From positions 1,420,263-1,480,777 of the forward strand of contig LR026962.1 in the NCBI GenBank assembly GCA_900498215.1: a DNA stretch of 60,515 bases, written 5' to 3'. Source of the DNA: an uncultured Paludibacter sp. (GTDB taxonomy: Bacteria > Bacteroidota > Bacteroidia > Bacteroidales > Paludibacteraceae). The stretch's first letter is position 1; each line of letters starts with the position of its first letter. This document shows, in pieces, positions 32,615-41,025 of this stretch. Both the position numbers and the translations under genes were made by a program. A model generated the notes under the pieces. That model saw only the letters and a list, made by a program, of their open reading frames with translations, was not told the DNA's origin and ran no database searches.

Positions 32615-32947
32615 ATGAAGGAAATAAAAGCATTTGTAAAGCCTTTTAAAGTAAATGACATTTTAAATCAATTACTTCAGGCAGGTTACCCAAACATAAC
32701 AGCCTCAATGGCCGAAGGAACAGGAAATTTTGCGAGCGATGAATCAACACTTTCAACTCATTTTTCAATAACGGATAGTAAAGTGGCCAAAATTGAAATT
32801 GTCTGTAATGATAGTGAGGTAGAAAATATTGTGAACATAATTTCCACTAAAGGAAGAACAGGAAATCCGGGTGATGGAATTATCTATGTCTCCGAAGTAG
32901 AAAAAGTGTACAAAGTGAGAACTGGCTTAGAAAACGGCGAAGATTAA
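32615..32947 (+). CDS. PII-like (GlnB-type) signalling protein of the metal operon
   Basis: 110 residues. MKEIKAFVKPFKVNDILNQLLQAGYPNITAS and the C-terminal TKGRTGNPGDGIIYVSEVEKVYKVRTG show the PII fold, the latter being its B-loop and C-loop region. The tyrosine-containing T-loop of classical GlnB (RGxxxEYxV) is replaced by EGTGNFASDE. PII-like proteins accompany Cus/Czc pumps in many Bacteroidota and are thought to sense metal or nucleotide. It starts 23 bases after cusB and is followed by a strong terminator, so it ends the operon. Confidence 0.85.
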   Translation: MKEIKAFVKPFKVNDILNQLLQAGYPNITASMAEGTGNFASDESTLSTHFSITDSKVAKIEIVCNDSEVENIVNIISTKGRTGNPGDGIIYVSEVEKVYKVRTGLENGED

Positions 32948-32956
32948 TTACCATGT

Positions 32957-32987
32957 AAATATTGCCCGGTTAAACCGGGCAATATTT
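32957..32987 (+). terminator. Strong hairpin ending the Cus operon
   Basis: Perfect 15-bp arms (AAATATTGCCCGGTT with its complement) around a single A. It has no long T run outside the stem, so it may work in both directions. Confidence 0.8.
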
Positions 32988-33040
32988 AACAAATCCTGAC
33001 TAATAATTATTTTTCTGCAAATAAACAAGACACTCTAAAA

Positions 33041-35128
33041 ATGAAAAAATACAAATTGAATAACTTAGATTGCGCTTCCTGCGCTTCTAAGATTGAAAAT
33101 AGCCTGTCAAAACTGGAAGAAGTAAAATTTGTAGCTGTAAATTTTGCGAACTCCACTATGACTATCGATACCGATAATCTGGATAAAGTTAAAGCGCAAA
33201 TTAAGAAACTCGAACCGGAAGTAGTTGTAGAAGATTTGAATGCTGAGAATACAACGATTTCTCAAAGTGAACTTGTCGAAAATAAAGAAACAATTATCAA
33301 AGCTATTTTGGGTATTTGTCTCTTAATTATAGGAATGGTATTTGAAAATCAAATACACAATACTCCTTATCATATCGGTGAATACCTGGTATTCGGAATT
33401 GGTTATTTAATCGTTGGTTGGGAAGTAATTTCGTCAGCGGTTAAAAACATTATCAGAGGCCAGTTTTTTGACGAAAAGTTTTTAATGACTATTGCTACCC
33501 TTGGAGCATTTAGCATTGACCAGATGCCTGAAGCAGTAGCCGTAATGTTATTTTATGTAGTGGGTGAATTGTTCCAGGATATTGCTGTAAATCGTTCACG
33601 GAAGTCAATCAAAGCACTGCTCGAAATAAAACCTGAATTCGCAAACTTAGTAATAGACGGTAACTCAACAAAAGTTTCACCCGAAAGCATTCAGGTTGGC
33701 GATACAATTATAGTGAAGCCTGGAGAGAAAATTCCGCTCGATGGAGAAGTTATCGATGGAAACTCTTTCGTAGATACTTCTGCTCTTACCGGAGAAAGTG
33801 TGCCGCGAAAAATGAAAAGAAATGACTTGGTTTTATCCGGAACAATCAATCAAACAGGTCTACTGACAATTAAAGTTACAAAATTATTCAGCGAGTCGTC
33901 TGTTTCGAAAATTTTAGAATTGGTCGAAAATGCTTCTTCCAAGAAAGCAGAAACAGAGAAATTCATTACCACTTTTGCCAAATACTATACGCCTGTAGTG
34001 GTTATCTCTGCTCTCTTATTAGCCATTTTGCCACCATTGTTGTTTAGCGATCAAACATTCAGCGAATGGATTTACCGTGCGTTGGTCGTATTGGTTATTT
34101 CCTGTCCATGTGCTTTGGTTATCAGTATTCCTTTAGGATATTTCGGCGGTATAGGTAGTGCTTCACGTAAAGGAATACTCGTGAAAGGCTCTAACTTTTT
34201 GGATGCACTCACACAGGTTACTACCGTAGTTTTCGACAAAACGGGAACCCTCACCAAGGGTGAGTTCAAAGTTTCAGAGGTAGTTACGTCCAACGGTTTT
34301 TCCAAAGAAGAAATATTGGAATACGCAGCTTATGCCGAAACCAATTCAAATCACCCGGTTGCTAAATCTATTTCCGAAGCCTTTGCAAAAGAGATTGAAA
34401 TACAAAGAATAAAAAAAGTTGAAGAAATTTCTGGACATGGGATTAAAGCGGTAGTTGACAACAAAATGGTGCTTGCAGGGAATGACAAGTTGCTTCATAG
34501 GGAGAATATTGATCACCCGGTTTGTAATGTGGAAGGAACAGTTGTACATATCGCCATTGATACAGTTTATGCCGGATATATAATCATTTCAGACACGTTG
34601 AAAGCTGATGCCATGGAAGCAATAGAGGCACTGAGAGCAAAGAATATTCAAACGGTAATGCTTACCGGCGATAACCAATTTGCAGCAGCTGCCTTCGCAA
34701 AAAAATTAAACATTGACAAATACTTCTTCGAACTATTACCCCAGGATAAAGTAAAACACATTGAAAACCTGATGCAGGAAAGTAAAGGCGGTAAAGTTGC
34801 TTTTGTGGGCGATGGCATAAATGATGCCCCGGTAATTGCTCGCGCCGATATTGGAATAGCTATGGGTGCTCTTGGCTCTGATGCGGCTATCGAAACTGCC
34901 GATGTGGTGCTAATGACCGATTCACCCTCTAAAGTTGCCACTGCTATAGATGTTGCAAAAACAACACGTACTATTGTTTGGCAGAATATCTATTTTGCCA
35001 TGGGTGTTAAACTTATTTTTATAATACTGGGTGTATTCGGGGTCGCCACCATGTGGGAAGCGGTTTTTGGCGATATGGGTGTAGCTTTAATCGCAGTTTT
35101 TAATGCTATCAGGATACTAAGAAAATAA
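33041..35128 (+). CDS. P1B-type heavy-metal-exporting ATPase (Zn/Cd/Pb type)
   Basis: 695 residues. An N-terminal HMA domain has LDCASCASKIE (metal-binding CxxC). The transmembrane metal motif S-C355-P-C357-ALVISIPLGYFGG is of the CPC type seen in ZntA/CadA. Phosphorylation occurs at D399 in FDKTGTLTKG. The HP motif is NSNHPVAKS and the hinge GDGINDAPVIARADIGIAMG. Expected role: export of Zn, Cd or Pb to the periplasm, complementing the Cus-type pump that moves ions across the outer membrane. A degraded copy of its last 70 codons lies 270 bases downstream, which points to a past duplication or recombination. Confidence 0.93.
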   Translation: MKKYKLNNLDCASCASKIENSLSKLEEVKFVAVNFANSTMTIDTDNLDKVKAQIKKLEPEVVVEDLNAENTTISQSELVENKETIIKAILGICLLIIGMVFENQIHNTPYHIGEYLVFGIGYLIVGWEVISSAVKNIIRGQFFDEKFLMTIATLGAFSIDQMPEAVAVMLFYVVGELFQDIAVNRSRKSIKALLEIKPEFANLVIDGNSTKVSPESIQVGDTIIVKPGEKIPLDGEVIDGNSFVDTSALTGESVPRKMKRNDLVLSGTINQTGLLTIKVTKLFSESSVSKILELVENASSKKAETEKFITTFAKYYTPVVVISALLLAILPPLLFSDQTFSEWIYRALVVLVISCPCALVISIPLGYFGGIGSASRKGILVKGSNFLDALTQVTTVVFDKTGTLTKGEFKVSEVVTSNGFSKEEILEYAAYAETNSNHPVAKSISEAFAKEIEIQRIKKVEEISGHGIKAVVDNKMVLAGNDKLLHRENIDHPVCNVEGTVVHIAIDTVYAGYIIISDTLKADAMEAIEALRAKNIQTVMLTGDNQFAAAAFAKKLNIDKYFFELLPQDKVKHIENLMQESKGGKVAFVGDGINDAPVIARADIGIAMGALGSDAAIETADVVLMTDSPSKVATAIDVAKTTRTIVWQNIYFAMGVKLIFIILGVFGVATMWEAVFGDMGVALIAVFNAIRILRK

Positions 35129-35190
35129 AAACAGCGCAATGCATTAATTTAGCTCTTAATACAATGAATAATTGACATAAGAATTTCAAA

Positions 35191-35397
35191 ATGAAATTTA
35201 TAACTAAATCTGTAATTACCTGTCCAAACTGTGGACACAAAAAAGAAGAAAAAATGCCGACAGATTCTTGCCAATACTTTTATCAATGTGAGAATTGCAA
35301 AACCGTTTTGAAACCCCAAAAAGGAGACTGCTGCGTGTTTTGTAGCTATGGTTCGGTAAAATGTCCCTTAATCCAAGAAAAGGAGAATTGTTGCTAA
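35191..35397 (+). CDS. Small Cys-rich protein (GDCCVFCS family)
   Basis: 68 residues with ten cysteines: CPNCGHKKEEKMPTDSCQYFYQC, ENCKTVLKPQKGDCCVFCSYGSVKCP and a final CC. The GDCCVFCSYG core marks a small conserved family commonly found near mercury, arsenic or P1B ATPase genes. It has no signal peptide, so it is presumably a cytoplasmic metal-binding protein or chaperone. It follows the ATPase gene by 62 bases. The family association is from recall and not proven here. Confidence 0.7.
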   Translation: MKFITKSVITCPNCGHKKEEKMPTDSCQYFYQCENCKTVLKPQKGDCCVFCSYGSVKCPLIQEKENCC

Positions 35398-35399
35398 TG

Positions 35400-35612
35400 A
35401 CAAGTTTACCTTCAAAGGTAGTAACTGCATTGACATTTCCATTAGGATAGGAACGATTGCTTGACAGAATATTTATTTTGTCAAGGCTGTAAAACTAATT
35501 TTCATTATTCTGGGTGTTTTGGCGTTGCAATCATAGTTGGAAGCAGTTTTTGTCGATATGGGTGTTGCTTTAATCGGGTCTTTAATGCTATTAGAATCTT
35601 ACGAAAATACTG
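35400..35612 (+). pseudogene. Decayed C-terminal fragment of a second P1B ATPase gene
   Basis: The DNA parallels the last about 210 bases of the ATPase gene at 33041 (compare 34916-35125). Matching stretches include GGGTGTTTTGGCGTTGCAAT against GGGTGTATTCGGGGTCGCCA, GATATGGGTGT, and CTTTAATCG followed by TTTAATGCTAT. Stops and frameshifts occur in every frame. It is a remnant of a duplicated or recombined copy rather than a gene. Confidence 0.75.
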
Positions 35613-35703
35613 TTTCGTAAGCTGAATGAAAAAATATATAATTACTTACTTAAAATCGGCAGATGGTTTTAATTTACTTTCTTTACACTTAAAAAATACA
35701 ACA

Positions 35704-36330
35704 ATGAAAACAATAATAAAAACAACTCTTGCAGCAATTTTACTACTTGCAACAAGTCAACTTTTCGCACAACGTGAAAAAGAAATTCAAAACAGTGAGG
35801 TACAAGGTATATATCTTAATGCAGATAATTTCAAAAGTGGAGAGCTTACACGTCCAACTGATAAACAACATGCAGGTGATAAAATAAAACTAAAACAATT
35901 CTTTATTTCGCCTGAAATCATTACTATTGAACAGGGTAAAAAAACTGTATTTTACAAAGACAGTATTTTTGCAATCCAACTTACCAATGGTGAAAATTAT
36001 CGCTTTATAAATCGGGATCCATACCTCATTGCCGATACCTCAAGTTTGTACATATACACACGCAAAACAGTTAAAGCTACAAGCAAACAAGTTGGCCCAC
36101 GTAGCACGTTCATTGCTGTACCTGTGACCTACTACTATTTCAGCTTTGGGAATCATAAAACCATTTATTCGCTCACGTTGGCAAACCTTCGTAAATATGT
36201 ACTTACCGACTCGGCTATCCACATGGCTGTTTGTGACAAATTCACTTCAGATGAAATGTTACAGAAAATCAATAAAAAGACTGGCCGTTTTGAATTGAAC
36301 GAAACAATACTTTCAAAACTCAATAAATAA
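35704..36330 (+). CDS. Exported hypothetical protein of the metal cluster
   Basis: 208 residues from the ATG at 35704, which begins a clean signal peptide (KTIIKTTLAAILLLATSQLFAQ). A longer in-frame start 26 codons upstream would hide the signal. The mature part is rich in basic and aromatic residues (TRPTDKQHAGDKIKLKQFFI, SKQVGPRSTFIAVPVTYYYFSFGNHKTIYSLTL). I do not recognise a family. It follows the decayed ATPase fragment and precedes the DUF302 gene by 19 bases, so it is probably co-transcribed with it. Confidence 0.65.
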   Translation: MKTIIKTTLAAILLLATSQLFAQREKEIQNSEVQGIYLNADNFKSGELTRPTDKQHAGDKIKLKQFFISPEIITIEQGKKTVFYKDSIFAIQLTNGENYRFINRDPYLIADTSSLYIYTRKTVKATSKQVGPRSTFIAVPVTYYYFSFGNHKTIYSLTLANLRKYVLTDSAIHMAVCDKFTSDEMLQKINKKTGRFELNETILSKLNK

Positions 36331-36349
36331 CCATTTAATTATAATCATT

Positions 36350-36736
36350 ATGGAATACTATTTTAGCAAAACGCTTAATGTTTCATTTGATGAAGCCATT
36401 AAGATAACTACCGAAGCCCTGAAATCAGAAGGCTTTGGAGTCATTTCAGAAATTCGTATGCACGAAAAACTGAAAGAAAAGTTGGATATTGATTTTAAAA
36501 AATACACCATACTTGGTGCATGTAATCCACCGTTTGCATACAAAGCATTGCAAGCTGAAGATAAAATCGGAACTATGTTACCATGCAATGTACTGGTTAT
36601 TGAACAAGCCGAAAACGAAATCGAAGTCGCTGCCGTCAATCCCATAGCCTCAATGCAGGCCATTGTAAATCCAGCATTAGGAGAGGTAGCGCAGCAAGTC
36701 ACAGATAAGCTAAAAAAGGTAATTGTTGATTTATAG
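36350..36736 (+). CDS. DUF302-family protein
   Basis: 128 residues matching DUF302: YYFSKTLNVSFDEAIKITTEALKSEGFGVISEIRMHEKLKEKLDID, then LGACNPPFAYKALQAEDKIGTMLPCNVLVIEQ. The family forms a small alpha/beta fold, often beside metal or sulfur genes, with unknown activity. The conserved ACNP and LPCN cysteines are present. It is the last gene before the long non-coding region, and the cargo block of the island appears to end here. Confidence 0.88.
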   Translation: MEYYFSKTLNVSFDEAIKITTEALKSEGFGVISEIRMHEKLKEKLDIDFKKYTILGACNPPFAYKALQAEDKIGTMLPCNVLVIEQAENEIEVAAVNPIASMQAIVNPALGEVAQQVTDKLKKVIVDL

Positions 36737-38096
36737 GTTGCTTTAAATTTCTAAATCCCAATGGAGGAAATAATCCATTTCCTCCATTTCCCCAATATCC
36801 TCTTTTCAATTTAAGCGGAAAAAGACGTTAATAATCCTGCCCACGCAGGTTTAAACCGAATAGGTAAAGCGGTCTTCGTCATTCCGCCACTTTGTTCACA
36901 AAAACATAGCCCCAAGGGTAAAACAAGCAGCCTGAAAAAAAATCTCCAGACTTCGCTACACTTCAGCTTGTATTTTTTCGGCTGCCCTTGTGGCTACCGC
37001 TTCCACACTCATTCCTGCGCTCCGGTAGGTGCTCGTCATGGCGTGTTAGCTTGTTTTGTTCACCACGTTCTGTCATTCCTCAGTCATGGTTGCACCTGCC
37101 CCCTAAACCCCATTAAGGTATTCGCTACGCTCATGTATTTTTAGTAGGGGTCAGCCACCATTTAGAGTTTTGCTCGCCTGCGGTCGCTCGTGCTGTTATG
37201 GTTTGTCACATTTTTTGCAGCTCACTTTCCCATGTTGGCATAGCCGTGTTTGCTTTCATTCCACAAGTTCCATTTCATGCTTCACACCGCTATTGCCAAC
37301 CGCACGCAAGAGCTGGCATTCATTCGCTCATTTCGTTTCATTCCACTCATTTCACTTTCAGGGTATATGTATTTTCCCGCCCACAAATCCTTGTGGTTGC
37401 AGCCGTGTTCCGTTTCACTCCACACCGCTTCACCACCGCACACATACACCCTTATCGTTCATTCGCTTCAATACACTCCATTCGTTCATTACTTCCAGCC
37501 CTTGCCTTTTCCAACGCACCGTTCGGGCAAAAAAAATGCGCCAAACCAGCTGCCGGCAGCACCCGTCCACCGCGCTCCGCGCTTCCTGTGTCCGGGGCAC
37601 TCGCTCCACTCGCAGCGGCTCGCACACAACGCACAGGCTGAATACTTCGTTCCGTTTCCCTACTCTCGCATTTCAGCCTTGCTATCCACGCTGGCTCAAG
37701 GCTGTTTTTACTATTCGGTTTAAACCTGCTTCTCCCACGCCAACCCCCGACCACCCACCCCTAAGAAAAAATGCAGTTGAAATATTGAAAATACTAATAG
37801 AGGGGGTGGATAGTACGACAAAAAAAATGTTCACAAAGATAACAGCAATAAAATGAGTCAGTAAAGGTCAAGCCCTTCGGGTTTTTGTCACAATCTCCAC
37901 ACCTCCCTTTGGTCGGGTAGTATTCTGACAAAAAACCTTGACAGCCTCAACGCTCCGTTTCACTTCGCTTTTTCTTGCAGTAAGAGGTGGTTTACATTTT
38001 CTTTTCCCTTTTCGTGTTTTTTCGCGAGGAAAACGGCAGGTTAAAGCAAAGAAGGGCAATAGCTTCCAATCTGATAATCTATCAATTAACTCACAT
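36737..38096. other. Long non-coding, A-poor, structured region near the right end of the island
   Basis: About 1.36 kb without a convincing gene. From about 36,900 to 37,760 the plus strand is rich in C and T and poor in A, which leaves overlapping open frames in all three plus frames. None has a recognisable domain. Short motifs recur (TTTCATTCCAC, TTTCACTCCAC, GCCGTGTT). A long-range hairpin GCAGCC...GGCTGC spans about 36,931-36,988. A weak terminator-like AAGCCC-TTC-GGGTTT lies at 37,870-37,884. It could be a transfer origin, a structured RNA or relic sequence. Confidence 0.5.
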
Positions 38097-38104
38097 TATC
38101 TTTG
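38097..38104 (+). promoter_or_regulatory. -7 box of a candidate promoter for the DUF6266 gene
   Basis: TATCTTTG fits TAnnTTTG; no clear TTG lies 19 bases upstream. The start codon is 78 bases further on. Confidence 0.4.
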
Positions 38105-38182
38105 TTCAAGACAAGGTCAAAAAGGGTTCTCCTCCGTACCAAGTCCAAATTAAACTATTATTCATTTTTAAATTTTCAAGGT

Positions 38183-38824
38183 ATGGGAAAGATTAATTTA
38201 GGTATTCTCGGAAGCTTCTCAGGTAAAGTGGGAAATGTCGTAGGTGGTAACTGGAAAGGTATCAGCTACATGCGTGCAAAAGCAACTTCAGTAAGTAATC
38301 CTCGCACAGATGGGCAGGTAAATCAACGTACTAAGTTCGCTTTAGTGTTGGCAATTTTGAAACCAATAACCGGATTCCTCCGTGTTGGTTACAAAAAGTA
38401 TGCAATCAAGCAAACAGCATTCAATGCTGCTATGTCTTACATTCTGAACAATGCTGTTACTGGCAGTTCCCCTGCTGACTACAGTGTTGATCTTGCCAAA
38501 GTGCTTGTTTCTCGTGGTAACTTAACCGGAGCGGTGAACGCCTTAGCCACCTCTGCAAATGGCGTTGTTACCCTGAATTGGGATGACAACTCTGGCAGTG
38601 GTACTGCAACCCAAACAGACAAAGCTCTGATTGTTGTTTTGAACCCAACAAGAGCCGAATCTGTATTTGATGCAGGTGGAAATCAAAGAGTCTCAGCTAC
38701 AGAAGATATTTCTGTTCCTGCTGATTGGGTTGGCGAAAGCGTTGAAGTATACCTGGGCTTCATTACCGCAGACGGTAAAGAAGTTGCAAACAGTGTGTAT
38801 TTGGGTTCTGTGACTGTTGCCTAA
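38183..38824 (+). CDS. DUF6266-family protein
   Basis: 213 residues from the ATG at 38183 (MGKINLGILGSFSGKVGNVVGGNWKG), the family's typical start; a longer frame exists but the conserved part begins here. GNVVGGNWKGISYMRAKATSVSNPRTDGQVNQRTKFALVLAILKPI is the family hallmark, followed by a beta-rich C-terminal half with AxxxxVxLNWDDNSGSG. Function is unknown; these genes are common in Bacteroidota accessory regions. It is the last gene of the island, and a terminator follows 29 bases downstream. Confidence 0.8.
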   Translation: MGKINLGILGSFSGKVGNVVGGNWKGISYMRAKATSVSNPRTDGQVNQRTKFALVLAILKPITGFLRVGYKKYAIKQTAFNAAMSYILNNAVTGSSPADYSVDLAKVLVSRGNLTGAVNALATSANGVVTLNWDDNSGSGTATQTDKALIVVLNPTRAESVFDAGGNQRVSATEDISVPADWVGESVEVYLGFITADGKEVANSVYLGSVTVA

Positions 38825-38852
38825 GCGTTGGCAAATGGTTTTCTTGCGAGAG

Positions 38853-38880
38853 CCGCCCTCAAAAGGGGCGGTTTTTTTTA
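38853..38880 (+). terminator. Terminator after the DUF6266 gene
   Basis: CCGCCC pairs with GGGCGG around a seven-base loop and is followed by eight T. Confidence 0.85.
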
Positions 38881-39058
38881 TTCTCCAGCTCTCAAATTCT
38901 GATATTTAGTGTATCTTTGCAGGAGGTTTATGTTTATCTATCAAGTAGGATATAAATAATTGACATACAGACTTATATATTTTATTTTTATTGCCTTTTT
39001 ATTTGTATCATATTTGCAACATACACTTGTATATTATTGAATATCAACATATATTACA

Positions 39059-39077
39059 TTTGAAGAAGTAAAATAAA
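39059..39077 (+). other. attR, right attachment repeat
   Basis: TTTGAAGAAGTAAAATAAA, identical to the dnaK 3' end at 10051-10069. It lies in non-coding AT-rich sequence, 182 bases before a gene unrelated to the island. Confidence 0.85.
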
Positions 39078-39110
39078 CTTCAAGATAATTAGAACCAAGA
39101 TATATAGAAC

Positions 39111-39152
39111 ACTTCCCGATTGAAGAAATTTCAATCGGGAAGTTGTTTTTTA
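39111..39152 (+). terminator. Original dnaK terminator, displaced by the island
   Basis: A perfect 14-bp stem (ACTTCCCGATTGAA with its complement) with a five-base loop and a T-rich tail lies 34 bases after attR. Before integration it would have been about 40 bases past the dnaK stop. Confidence 0.75.
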
Positions 39153-39216
39153 TAGCTTTTCATTCTCATAAATAATTATTATTTTTACACACAATTATTA
39201 ACTTAAAAAATATTTT

Positions 39217-40089
39217 ATGAAAAGAAAACTTTTTGTAACAGTATTAACCGCAATATTTGTATCAATAAACATTCAAGCCCAATTATTGTGAAAAATTTCA
39301 GGCAACGGATTAAATAAACCAAGTTATTTATTCGGAACACACCATTTAATAGAAAAAGAGCAAATCAAAAACTTTGATAAGGCACTTGAGATATGTAAAA
39401 ATTCAGATGCGGTAATAGGAGAAGTCGATATGACTAATATGCAAGCTATGCAAATGAAACTTATGCAGGGTAGTATAATGAACGACACTACTTGCAAAGA
39501 CCTAATGACTGAAGATGATTACAGATTGGTAGATAATGAATTCAAACAACTTTTGGGAGCAGGTTTAGATCAATTGGGAAAAATGAAACCTATGATGCTG
39601 AACACATTATATGTAGGAATAAATTATCTCAAAATTAATAATCTAACAAAACAACCAGAAGCCGTCGATGTAATATTTCAAAAAGCGGCTCTTGAAAACA
39701 ATAAAAAAACGCTGGCACTCGAAACTTTAGACCAACAAATAGATATTATATTTAATAGTATTCCTTTAAAACGTCAAGCAGAAATTTTAGTAAAAAGTAT
39801 AAAAGAAAAAAATAAAGGAGTAGAAGAATTGAAAAAGCTAAACATCTTATATTTAGCCGGTGATTTAGTTGAAGCGGAAAAACTCAATCGAGAAGACGAC
39901 AATATGACGCCTGAAGAAAGAGATATTTTAATTACCAATAGGAATAATAATTGGATGAGACAAATTCCAGAACTCATCAAATCCCAACAAAGTTTTATAG
40001 CGGTTGGGTTTTTACACTTAGCAGGGGAAACCGGATTAATAAATCAACTAAAAACAGCAGGTTATAATGTGGAATCTGTTGATTTATAA
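39217..40089 (+). pseudogene. TraB/GumN-family protein gene with an in-frame TGA
   Basis: ATG at 39217 starts a signal peptide (KRKLFVTVLTAIFVSINIQAQLL), which is cut by TGA at codon 25. The same frame then stays open for 266 codons to 40089. It carries KISGNGLNKPSYLFGTHHLI and a C-terminal FIAVGFLHLAGETGLINQLKTAGYNVE, the GTHH and (V/A)GxxHLxGxxGL motifs of the TraB/GumN family. In relatives the codon after AQLL is Trp, so TGG to TGA is the likely change. If expressed from an internal ATG the protein would lose its signal and first motif. Confidence 0.82.
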
Positions 40090-40116
40090 ACTATGACGAT
40101 TATCTTGTATAGAACA

Positions 40117-40153
40117 ACACTTCCCGAATGAAAGAGATTCATTCGGGAAGTGT
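40117..40153. terminator. Bidirectional terminator between convergent genes
   Basis: Perfect 16-bp stem (ACACTTCCCGAATGAA with its complement) and a five-base loop. It is closely related in sequence to the hairpin at 39111-39143. Confidence 0.85.
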
Positions 40154-40177
40154 TCTATTGAAATATCTACAAAACTT

Positions 40178-40828
40178 TTAACCAAAATAAAGTTCGCCGA
40201 AAAATTCGGGACGATGAAAATCGGGTTTTTCAGTATCGATAAGCGACCAAGTTACAAAATGCATTGAATCTGTATCATCTGCACATTTGTAGAAATTCCC
40301 TCGAATTTTTTCAGGTAGATTTTTACCGTCAAGTCCTATTAATTGAAATGGAATTTTTACCGTCAGTTCCCACTCAAACATTCCTTCTATTTCCTTGAAA
40401 GCTTTTGTGCCTAAAGAGGGGAAGCGCTCGATGCTTTTCATTTCATCCTCAGAAAATTTGATTATATCTTCTGTTCTACTTTTACGCACAGAAGCGCTAC
40501 AAGTGCCAATGCAATTGAACTCGAAATTCATATATTTTTCATCTCCCTCTTTCATACAGAAAAATTCCACACAACTATCTTCGTGTACAGGCGATGAATC
40601 TTTAGTATAAACCGCTTTTAACATTGTGCCTTTCACGGAATATTTGATAAACAAGGCTTGTGTTGAACGTCCTATGAAAAAATACGTAATAGGTCTGTAA
40701 GGATATTCTTTTGCCCAATTCACTTTTTCAATCACATCCAGTTTCCCTTTTTCTTCAAGTATTTCTCCAGCCAATTGTATGTCCGCGTCTTCCAATTTCT
40801 CAAGGTAAGGAATAGTAAGCTTCTTCAT
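40178..40828 (-). CDS. Carbohydrate-binding family 9-like protein
   Basis: 216 residues on the minus strand, without signal peptide. Pattern: WAKEYPYRPITYFFIGRSTQALFIKYSV, SPVHEDSCVEFFC near residue 80-95, YMNFEFNCIGTC, and near the C-terminus RGNFYKCADDTDSMHFVTWS. This is the beta-sandwich layout of CBM9-like/DOMON-type domains found as single-domain proteins in Bacteroidota. Possible role: sugar or haem-like ligand binding in the cytoplasm; unproven. It is convergent with the TraB-type pseudogene. Confidence 0.75.
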   Translation of the reverse strand: MKKLTIPYLEKLEDADIQLAGEILEEKGKLDVIEKVNWAKEYPYRPITYFFIGRSTQALFIKYSVKGTMLKAVYTKDSSPVHEDSCVEFFCMKEGDEKYMNFEFNCIGTCSASVRKSRTEDIIKFSEDEMKSIERFPSLGTKAFKEIEGMFEWELTVKIPFQLIGLDGKNLPEKIRGNFYKCADDTDSMHFVTWSLIDTEKPDFHRPEFFGELYFG

Positions 40829-40961
40829 AATATCTCCATAGTTGGTTTTCGTTGCAATATTAGTTATTAATTTTCATCCATCAATATTTAATCTTTGAAT
40901 TAATCAAAAATTAATCATTTTTCAGCGAAAAAACTTTAACATTTTAATAAAATAGAGCCGC

Positions 40962-40991
40962 TTGAATATTAAAATTGTTTCATTATCTTTG
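40962..40991 (+). promoter_or_regulatory. Promoter of the T9SS protein gene
   Basis: TTG at 40962-40964, 19 bases, TATCTTTG at 40984-40991. An exact fit to the Bacteroidota consensus, 34 bases before the start codon. Confidence 0.7.
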
Positions 40992-41025
40992 ACGACTTTT
41001 TCCTCATAAACTCCTAATTTTGCCT

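Larger units (their letters stand above)
10051..39077. mobile_element. 29-kb integrative genomic island inserted at the 3' end of dnaK
   Basis: The 19-bp sequence TTTGAAGAAGTAAAATAAA occurs at the dnaK 3' end (10051-10069) and again at 39059-39077. Between the copies are a tyrosine integrase and excisionase-like genes next to the left repeat, primase/helicase genes, a type III restriction system, an Argonaute, a metal-resistance cluster and a DUF6266 gene. No relaxase, VirD4-type coupling protein or Tra mating genes were seen. It therefore looks like a mobilizable or satellite integrative element rather than a complete conjugative one. A good terminator lies just outside the right copy, as expected for the original end of the dnaK unit. 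Confidence 0.85.

Noticed and set aside
37170-37856. Overlapping open frames (37170-37856, 37198-37641, 37250-37723) as protein genes
   Set aside because: They arise because the strand is poor in A, which removes stop codons in all frames. The translations are rich in H, F, S, P and R without domains, and no promoter fits.
10051-39077. Complete conjugative element
   Set aside because: No relaxase, coupling protein or Tra/VirB mating genes were found between the repeats.
39289-39291. TGA as a recoded Trp or selenocysteine codon
   Set aside because: Other genes here use TGA as a stop and TGG for Trp, there is no selenoprotein motif, and a single nonsense change explains the frame.
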